DNA of 10,043 bases from Methanoculleus sp. (GTDB taxonomy: Archaea; Halobacteriota; Methanomicrobia; Methanomicrobiales; Methanoculleaceae), in the NCBI GenBank assembly GCA_028698765.1, contig JAQVVW010000026.1:1-10043 (forward strand), given 5' to 3'. A model generated the notes under the pieces. The model did not search any database, was not told the origin of the DNA, and saw only the letters and a program-made list of their open reading frames with translations. This document shows positions 5,216-10,043 of the stretch, piece by piece. Every line of letters starts with the position of its first letter. The stretch's first letter is position 1. Position numbers and translations under genes: made by a program.

Positions 5216-7210
5216 ATGAGTGATAAGCCGTTGCTGGTGACGTGCGGGCTCCCGTACACGAACGGCCCCTGCCATATCGGGCACCTGCGAACCTACGTTC
5301 CGGCGGACTTTTACGTCCGGTATATGCGCCGGTCCGGGGAGGAGGTCGTCTTCATATGCGGTTCCGACAATCACGGGACGCCGATCGTGATCAGCGCCGA
5401 GCAGGAGGGTTCGACCCCCCGCGCCCTCTCGGAGCGGTATCACGAACACTTCTACGAGACGTTCCGGCGGATGGGCGTCGTCTTCGACCGGTTCGGGATG
5501 ACCGACGACCCCATGAACCGCGAGACCACCCGGTCGATCGTCGAGCGGCTCATCGAGAACGGCTACGTCTACGCAGAGACCGTCAGCCAGAGTTACTGCC
5601 CGGAGTGTGAGCGGTTCCTTCCCGACCGCTACGTGGAGGGGATCTGTCCCCACTGCGGCGCCATCGCCCGGGGCGACGAGTGCGACCAGGGATGCGGGCA
5701 GCACCTGGAGCCCGGCGAGATCAAGGACGCGGTCTGCAAGATCTGCGGCGCCAGGGCGGAGTACCGCGAGCAGGAGCACTACTTCTTCAGGCTCTCGGCG
5801 TTCCGGGAGTTCCTCCTTGAGTATCTCCCGAACCTCAAAGGCACGTCCACAGCCCGGAACTACGCCCTCGGGTGGGTGAAGGAGGCCCTGCACGACTGGT
5901 GCATCACCCGGACGCTGGACTGGGGTGTTCCGTTCCCCGGCCGCGACGACCTCGTTGTCTACGTCTGGGTCGACGCGCCGATCGGCTACATCTCCTTCAC
6001 GAAGGAGTGGGCGGAGGCGGCGGGAACCGACTGGAAGGACTACTGGTGCGGCGACGATGCCCACGTCACGCACTTCATCGGCGGGGACATCATCTACCAC
6101 CACTGCATCTTCTGGCCGGCGCTCCTCAAGGCGGCGGGCTACGGCCTCCCGCACGCGGTGGTCGCGAGCGGCATGGTCACGATCGAGGGGAGGAAGTTCT
6201 CGAAGTCCCGCGGCTACGTCGTCTGGACAAACGACGATTACCTGGATAAGGGCCTCCCGGCGGACTACCTCCGCTACTACCTCCTCTCCTACACGAACCA
6301 CACGAAGGAGCTCGATTTCTCCTGGAAGGTCTACGCCGAGCGGGTGAACAACGAGATCGTGGGTACGCTCGGGAACTTCATCTACCGGACGATGTACTTC
6401 GCCGAGAAGGAGTTCTCGGGCGTGCGCGACCTCCCTCCCCGGCCGGAGATCATCGAGGAGATCGAGCGGTCGCTCGCCGGCATCGACGGTCTGATGCGGG
6501 ACTACGACTTCAAGAACGCCGTCGACTCGATGATGGCGCTCGCGTCGTTTGGGAACGCCCACATCCAGAACAACGCCCCCTGGAAACTGATCAAGGAGGA
6601 CCGGGCCGCGGCAGAGCAGGTGATCGCCGATTGCCTCCAGATCGTGAAAGCGCTCGCCCTCGTCTTCGAGCCCCTGATGCCCGATGTGATGCAGCGGGCC
6701 TGGACAATGCTCGGCTACGAGGACGATATCGCGGCCCACCCGATCGCGGAGGCCACGGTGCCGATCGGCGCCCGCCCGCTTCCAAAGCCCGCTCCCCTCT
6801 TTACCAAGGTCGAGAAGGACCTGGTCGCCGCCCTTGAGGCGACCCTCGACGCGCAGGTCGAGAAGGCAAAGGCGGCCGCCGCACCGAAGATGCCCACCGT
6901 CTCGATCGAGGAGTTCGGAAACCTCGATATCAGGGTTGCAAAGGTCGTCTCGGCCGAGCCGATCAAGGGGTCGAAGAAGCTCTACAAACTCGTCGTCGAC
7001 CTCGGCGGCGAGAAGCGGCAGGTGGTCAGCGGGATCGCGCAGTTCTACTCCCCCGACGAACTGGCGGGGAAGGATGTCGCGATGATCGTGAACCTTGCGC
7101 CGGCGAAGATCTTCGGGGTCGAGAGCCGGGGGATGATCCTCGCCGCCGGCGACGAGGCCTCGCTCCTCGTTCCCCTCCGCCCGGTCAGGCCGGGGACGAA
7201 GGTTCGTTGA
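5216..7210 (+). CDS. metG: Methionyl-tRNA synthetase with C-terminal tRNA-binding domain
   Basis: This 664-residue class I synthetase charges tRNA-Met in the cytoplasm. Residues 1-30 carry the ATP-binding HIGH signature (PCHIGHLR, 19-26), and the second ATP motif is KFSKS (327-331). Between them the connective-peptide region has four CxxC-type pairs (C128/C131, C144/C147, C156/C160, C174/C177), enough for two zinc sites as in MetRS of the longer archaeal type. The helical anticodon-binding domain follows (VNNEIVGTLGNF at 378-389). After an Ala/Lys linker (about 540-560), residues 564-664 form an EMAP-II/Trbp111-like OB-fold (FGNLDIRVAKVV, then QVVSGIAQFY) that binds tRNA outside the anticodon and supports dimerisation. 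In some archaea this domain is a separate protein; here it is fused. The start follows a GATAAGG stretch with almost no spacer, so a leaderless or near-leaderless message is likely. The 3' end overlaps the next, convergent gene by 26 bases. Confidence 0.98.
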   Translation: MSDKPLLVTCGLPYTNGPCHIGHLRTYVPADFYVRYMRRSGEEVVFICGSDNHGTPIVISAEQEGSTPRALSERYHEHFYETFRRMGVVFDRFGMTDDPMNRETTRSIVERLIENGYVYAETVSQSYCPECERFLPDRYVEGICPHCGAIARGDECDQGCGQHLEPGEIKDAVCKICGARAEYREQEHYFFRLSAFREFLLEYLPNLKGTSTARNYALGWVKEALHDWCITRTLDWGVPFPGRDDLVVYVWVDAPIGYISFTKEWAEAAGTDWKDYWCGDDAHVTHFIGGDIIYHHCIFWPALLKAAGYGLPHAVVASGMVTIEGRKFSKSRGYVVWTNDDYLDKGLPADYLRYYLLSYTNHTKELDFSWKVYAERVNNEIVGTLGNFIYRTMYFAEKEFSGVRDLPPRPEIIEEIERSLAGIDGLMRDYDFKNAVDSMMALASFGNAHIQNNAPWKLIKEDRAAAEQVIADCLQIVKALALVFEPLMPDVMQRAWTMLGYEDDIAAHPIAEATVPIGARPLPKPAPLFTKVEKDLVAALEATLDAQVEKAKAAAAPKMPTVSIEEFGNLDIRVAKVVSAEPIKGSKKLYKLVVDLGGEKRQVVSGIAQFYSPDELAGKDVAMIVNLAPAKIFGVESRGMILAAGDEASLLVPLRPVRPGTKVR

Positions 7211-7700
7211 CCGGGACAACCCGGTCGACCCTGTTTTTCCGGAGAGTTTGATCGTAGACGACGACCCGCCAGTCGCCGCCGGGTGAGAACGGGTGGACGC
7301 CGGGGTGGTAGGCCGTCGTAAAGACCATCTCCGGCTCGTCGGTGATCCAGTAGCCGGAGCGGCCGTCGACGGGGAGGTAGAAGATGTATGCGGCCCGGCC
7401 GCCGGCGGGGGTCGCGTTCGTGAGGATCGCGGTCTCGACGTTGTGGAGCCCTCCCTCCGGGTCGGTGAGGTAGGCCCTGCACTCCATGAGGTTGACGGCG
7501 TCCATCGCGACGCGGATCACCGCCGTCCCGTTGTAGCCGGCGACGACCTCCACCGGGGATGCGGGGGAGTGCCCCGGGACGGTGATCCCTGCCCCGTCCC
7601 CCGGCACGAGAAGCGTTGCGGCTACGGCGGTCATCATCACTGCGGCGATGACGACGGCAAAGACTGTCGCCGTTCCGGTGGAGATGGGCCCCCGTCCCAT
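7185..7700 (-). CDS. Membrane-anchored extracytoplasmic protein (pilin-like N-terminus possible)
   Basis: The 171-residue product starts at ATG 7700 with an AGAGG ribosome binding site seven bases upstream. Residues 10-32 form one hydrophobic helix (ATVFAVVIAAVMMTAVAATLLV) after a short MGRGPISTG head, which fits an uncleaved signal anchor or a class III (type IV pilin-like) signal. The rest is predicted to be outside the cell: rich in strands, with two N-glycosylation sequons (NGT at 57, NAT at 95), and segments such as GYWITDEPEMVFTTAYHPGV and GDWRVVVYD that look like a beta-sandwich. I do not recognise a specific family. The pilin link is weak because the QXSP-type head of archaeal adhesion pilins is not obvious. 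It converges on metG, and its last codons overlap metG's by 26 bases. Confidence 0.75.
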   Translation of the reverse strand: MGRGPISTGTATVFAVVIAAVMMTAVAATLLVPGDGAGITVPGHSPASPVEVVAGYNGTAVIRVAMDAVNLMECRAYLTDPEGGLHNVETAILTNATPAGGRAAYIFYLPVDGRSGYWITDEPEMVFTTAYHPGVHPFSPGGDWRVVVYDQTLRKNRVDRVVPVNEPSSPA

Positions 7701-7807
7701 GGGCAGCCTCTGTAGTTCATCCTGTATTTGAAACTATGGGTTGAGCGGGACGGGGAGCGGTGGAGCGGGAGGTGTTTTGAAGATGCGGAGGAACCGGGCG
7801 GGGTGTT

Positions 7808-8146
7808 CTAAAGCCGCTCGAGCGCCTCTCTTCCGGTCATCCCGACGGCGACGCCGCGCTCCTCTGCATGCCGGTTCGCCCCCTTGATCTCGCCGCGGAG
7901 GAGGTCATCGACCGTCTCGATCGAGGATGCGCCTCCCGCGGGTTTGACGCGTGCTGCGGGGTAGCCGAATCTTTCAAGCGCATCGACATCGAACGCGCCG
8001 CAACCGACCATCCCCGCATCGGTCACCACCGCGACGAGGTTCACCGGGCCGAGGGGTATGACGTAGCCGTCGGCCTCTTTTTCGGTCAGCCTGACCGTTT
8101 CGTGCTGCATAGAGTGTGGTGAGCCGTCCGTCGTCATCAATCCCAT
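7808..8146 (-). CDS. DUF1805-domain protein
   Basis: The 112-residue protein matches the DUF1805 (YunC-like) pattern. GYVIPLGPVNLVAVVTDAGMVGCGAFDVDALERFGYPAARV is followed by the SSIETVDDLLRGEI helix, and the C-terminus is GMTGREALERL, typical of the family. These are small alpha/beta proteins of unknown function found in archaea and Firmicutes. The start at ATG 8146 has a GGAGAG site about nine bases upstream; ATG 8137 and ATG 8110 in the same frame are alternatives and would remove a non-conserved head. It lies 69 bases downstream of the NudC-type gene on the same strand and could be cotranscribed with it. Confidence 0.85.
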   Translation of the reverse strand: MGLMTTDGSPHSMQHETVRLTEKEADGYVIPLGPVNLVAVVTDAGMVGCGAFDVDALERFGYPAARVKPAGGASSIETVDDLLRGEIKGANRHAEERGVAVGMTGREALERL

Positions 8147-8215
8147 GGTTCATACTCTCCGTTGAAGCGAATCCGGGTGAGAGCCATGACCGAATGAGCC
8201 CGCCGGTTGTACTTC

Positions 8216-9052
8216 TCAGATCTCCCGGCGGCGCCAGGCCTCGATGAGCGCCCGCGATATGCTCGCTCCTGCTGGAACAGTGGGCAGGGTCTCGCGGGAA
8301 AACCAGCCCGCGGCCTCGATCTCCTGGTTGTCGACCTGGATCTCCCCGGCGGCGTAGTCCGCGACGAAGCCGATCATGAGCGAGTCGGGGAACGGCCAGG
8401 GCTCGCTCCCGAAGTACCGCAGGTTCTTGACCGCGATGCCGACCTCCTCCGCGACCTCGCGGTGGACGGTCTGTTCGAGGTTCTCACCGGGCTCGTTGAA
8501 GCCGGCGATGACCGAGAAAAGCCCCGGCGTGAAGCGGGGGGAACGGGCGAGGAGGATCTCCTCCCCCTTCTTGATCAGCACGATGATGGCGGGGGAGATC
8601 CGGGGGTAGACAATGCGGTTGCAGGCCGTGCAGGCCCGTGCCCGTTCGGTCGTGACCGGCCGGGTTCTTGCACCGCACCTGCCGCAGAAGGCGGTCGACC
8701 GGTCGAAGTCGAGGATCCGCAGCGCGTAGGCCGCGACGGCCATATCGCTCGCCGGAACCTTGCTGGAGAGTTCCCGGACCGGCGACGTCTGCCAGCAGGC
8801 GGGGAGCGCGGCTCCGGCAGCGACCTCGGCTGCGTAGTAGACGGCATCGTCACGGGTGCCGAGGTAGACCGGCGCGCCGCACGAGAGACCTGCGGGGAGC
8901 GGGTCAGGCACGAGGGCGGTGCCGGGCGGAGGGTCGTCCCTGAAGAGGACAGAACTCCCCCGGACCAGGACCCAGCGCCTCTCGTGCGGCGACGGGTCCT
9001 CCGGGTAGACGGGGAAGAGGGGGCGGACTGCGTAGAACGGACGGTGCTCCAT
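8216..9052 (-). CDS. nudC: NAD(H) pyrophosphatase / decapping Nudix hydrolase, NudC type
   Basis: From ATG 9052 the product has 278 residues, close to NudC size. Residues 1-115 are the poorly conserved N-terminal domain. A zinc ribbon follows (C123, C126, C141, C144: FCGRCGAR and ACTACN). The Nudix box fits the consensus exactly from G184 to I206 (GFNEPGE, then REVAEEVGI), giving the metal-binding glutamates. The NADH-pyrophosphatase signature appears at 216-224 as SEPWPFPDS, with Glu where most members have Gln. The enzyme cleaves NADH to NMNH and AMP; bacterial NudC also removes NAD caps from RNA. A TTG at 9061 with a closely placed GAGAGGAG site is an alternative start adding three residues. 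The ATG has its own GAGGG, although only a few bases away. Confidence 0.92.
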   Translation of the reverse strand: MEHRPFYAVRPLFPVYPEDPSPHERRWVLVRGSSVLFRDDPPPGTALVPDPLPAGLSCGAPVYLGTRDDAVYYAAEVAAGAALPACWQTSPVRELSSKVPASDMAVAAYALRILDFDRSTAFCGRCGARTRPVTTERARACTACNRIVYPRISPAIIVLIKKGEEILLARSPRFTPGLFSVIAGFNEPGENLEQTVHREVAEEVGIAVKNLRYFGSEPWPFPDSLMIGFVADYAAGEIQVDNQEIEAAGWFSRETLPTVPAGASISRALIEAWRRREI

Positions 9053-9210
9053 ATCCCTCAACTATCTCCTCTCAGCCGGCATGAATCTACCCGTTACAGG
9101 AAGTACCCCGGCTCCCTTTGCTCGCCATACGGGGTATGAAGGCGCAGTGATGCGTCTTTCAACCCGGACTTCGCCGATCTCGCATGCTCGGGGTGAGCAG
9201 CGATGACGGT

Positions 9211-9219
9211 TCTCAAAAA
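9211..9219 (-). terminator. T5 terminator after tRNA-Arg
   Basis: On the minus strand the mature tRNA-Arg end is followed within four bases by a TTTTT run, sufficient for intrinsic termination by archaeal RNA polymerase. It would also separate this transcript from the NudC-type gene downstream. Confidence 0.4.
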
Positions 9220-9222
9220 CGA

Positions 9223-9297
9223 CGGGCCTGGGGGGATTCGAACCCCCGACGTCCGGGTTAGAAGCCCGGCGCTATGTCCTGGCTAAGCCACAGACCC
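9223..9297 (-). tRNA. tRNA-Arg (TCT)
   Basis: The acceptor stem GGGTCTG pairs with CAGGCCC (one G-T), the anticodon stem CCGGG with CCCGG around CTTCTAA (anticodon TCT), and the T-stem GGGGG with CCCCC around TTCGAAT. The D-arm GCT pairs with AGC. The length is 75 bases with discriminator G, and CCA is not encoded. It reads AGA and, by wobble, AGG. It lies downstream of the PAC2-DUF473 pair on the same strand but has its own TATA-like box. Confidence 0.96.
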
Positions 9298-9329
9298 CTG
9301 TGGTATTCCCATACATTTTGGTTGCACGG

Positions 9330-9341
9330 GGATATTAACCC
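9330..9341 (-). promoter_or_regulatory. TATA-like box of tRNA-Arg
   Basis: The minus strand reads GGGTTAATATCC, centred about 38 bases before the first base of tRNA-Arg, consistent with an archaeal TATA box plus a short 5' leader. Confidence 0.45.
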
Positions 9342-9348
9342 TTTGAGG

Positions 9349-9366
9349 TTTTTGGCGCCAAAAAAT
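9349..9366. repeat. Perfect 16-bp palindrome TTTTTGGCGCCAAAAA
   Basis: Both halves are exact reverse complements (9349-9364) with no spacer. It lies between the stop of the DUF473 gene (9376) and the tRNA-Arg promoter. A spacer-less palindrome makes a poor hairpin but a good site for a dimeric DNA-binding protein. The minus-strand T-run (ATTTTTT just before GGCGCC) may at the same time end transcription of the DUF473 gene. Confidence 0.55.
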
Positions 9367-9375
9367 GAGAGCGGA

Positions 9376-9765
9376 TCATCCGGCCCGGTAACATGCCGAA
9401 CGGACGATCTCGACTTTGGTCGGGTCTCCCCACTTCCGCCCCTCCACGTCGCGCGTGAGGGTTATCCCCCGGAACTGGACCTTGATCCGGGCGGCCATCC
9501 GCTCCCGCTCCTCGTAGAAGAACGAGTTGGCGACCTCGATCCGCCTCATGCCGATGTTGAGGGCGAGGAGATCGACCATGATCCCCGGATCGCCGGGCGA
9601 GAGGTCTTCCTCGTTCACCGACGTTACGAAGATACACTCGCCGGGAGCGGCCTCGGTCAGCGTGATGATGTTGTGGGCGCTGGTCAGTTCGAGGGTGCGG
9701 GCCTTGCCGTTCTTGAGTTCGGCAATGACCGCCGGCGAGATTCCGGTTAACGCTGCGTGCTTCAT
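9376..9765 (-). CDS. DUF473 family protein
   Basis: The 129-residue product follows the DUF473 pattern known from methanogens: an ALTGIS start, VIAELKNGKARTLEL, a central CIFVTSVNEEDLSPGDPGIMV, then EERERMAARIKVQF and a short C-terminal strand. The family is small, predicted cytoplasmic and without known function. The start at ATG 9765 is clear: the GGTGAGG ribosome binding site overlaps the stop codon of the PAC2 gene, and only six bases separate the two genes, so they form one transcription unit and are probably translationally coupled. Linkage with a proteasome-assembly factor may reflect a shared role in protein quality control, but this is inference. Confidence 0.87.
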   Translation of the reverse strand: MKHAALTGISPAVIAELKNGKARTLELTSAHNIITLTEAAPGECIFVTSVNEEDLSPGDPGIMVDLLALNIGMRRIEVANSFFYEERERMAARIKVQFRGITLTRDVEGRKWGDPTKVEIVRSACYRAG

Positions 9766-9771
9766 GGATCC

Positions 9772-10043
9772 TCACCCATACATCGGCAGCTGCTCTCTCC
9801 GGGGCGTAGCCTCGCTCTTCTGCACCTGTTCGGCGATCTCGGACATCGCCGCCTCGATCTCCACCGCCTGTTCGAGCAGTGGCTGGATGTCCAGGTTGAG
9901 GTCGTAGATCTGGTTTAAGACCTCGATCGTGGCCGCCGACGACCGCGGGTCGGGGGTGTTCACCGTCTCGCCGAGGAGCCCTATCCCCGGGATGCCCCGC
10001 GTCTTGCACTCCGTGAGGAGGCTTGCCGCGACGCCGGAGATGC
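9772..10043 (-). CDS. PAC2-family proteasome assembly chaperone, C-terminal part (gene runs off the right edge)
   Basis: The visible 90 residues include ISGVAASLLTECKTRGIPGIGLLGETV and DPRSSAATIEVLNQI, the typical second half of archaeal PAC2 (COG2047) proteins. A coiled-coil-like tail follows (LDIQPLLEQAVEIEAAMSEI) and the end is PRREQLPMYG. The archaeal homologue PbaA of this superfamily binds proteasome-activating ATPase partners through its extreme C-terminus; the tail here ends in MYG, and whether it binds the proteasome is not known. The stop TGA is at 9774-9772. The DUF473 gene follows after six bases. Confidence 0.88.
   Translation of the reverse strand, partial: ISGVAASLLTECKTRGIPGIGLLGETVNTPDPRSSAATIEVLNQIYDLNLDIQPLLEQAVEIEAAMSEIAEQVQKSEATPRREQLPMYG

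Noticed and set aside
5189..7219. 676-codon frame on the strand opposite metG
   Set aside because: It is a mirror frame of a GC-rich gene: Asp/Arg/Val-rich composition, no domain, while metG is certain.
8207..9139. 310-codon plus-strand frame opposite the NudC-type gene
   Set aside because: It is antisense to a gene with a perfect Nudix box and zinc ribbon, and has no recognisable motif.
1..10043. CRISPR array, insertion sequence or defence system
   Set aside because: No regularly spaced repeats, terminal inverted repeats, transposase motifs or defence-gene families were seen.

Overview
The window looks like chromosomal DNA from a methanogenic archaeon of the order Methanomicrobiales, probably Methanoculleus or a close relative. 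The evidence is high GC with strongly GC-biased third codon positions, archaeal TATA-like boxes about 25-35 bases ahead of starts and tRNAs, tRNAs without an encoded CCA end, short oligo-T terminators, and a set of archaeal families (PAC2 proteasome-assembly chaperone, DUF473, DUF1805, MetRS with a fused tRNA-binding domain). The genus is an inference from protein style, not from a search.

Left part (1-3236) is loose and partly decayed. It holds the N-terminus of a CheB-type methylesterase (minus strand, cut by the window edge), a gene-poor gap, and the C-terminal ATP-binding end of a histidine kinase. That kinase tail has lost its start and lies directly behind, and in frame with, the stop of a TrpF-like isomerase. 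A 600-base gap with no convincing gene follows. Next come a low-GC insert encoding a small two-helix membrane protein with its own TATA box and T-run terminator, a stop-interrupted reading frame of unknown origin, and a shortened, probably frameshifted hemerythrin (HHE) gene. This stretch ends at a tRNA-Phe(GAA) gene.

Right part (3237-10043) is compact housekeeping DNA: a DHH/DHHA1 phosphoesterase converging on an unrecognised conserved-looking gene; metG diverging from that gene across a 42-base shared promoter; a small membrane-anchored extracytoplasmic protein converging on metG with a 26-base overlap; a DUF1805 protein; an NADH pyrophosphatase of the NudC type; tRNA-Arg(TCU); and a PAC2 chaperone gene (cut by the right edge) tightly followed by a DUF473 gene.

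Functionally the right part groups around translation (MetRS, two tRNAs), nucleotide and RNA turnover (DHH phosphoesterase, NudC) and proteasome assembly (PAC2). No CRISPR array, intact transposase, integrase or defence system is visible. The most unusual items are the TrpF homologue with a replaced substrate-binding motif, the low-GC membrane-protein insert, and the cluster of gene remnants beside tRNA-Phe.
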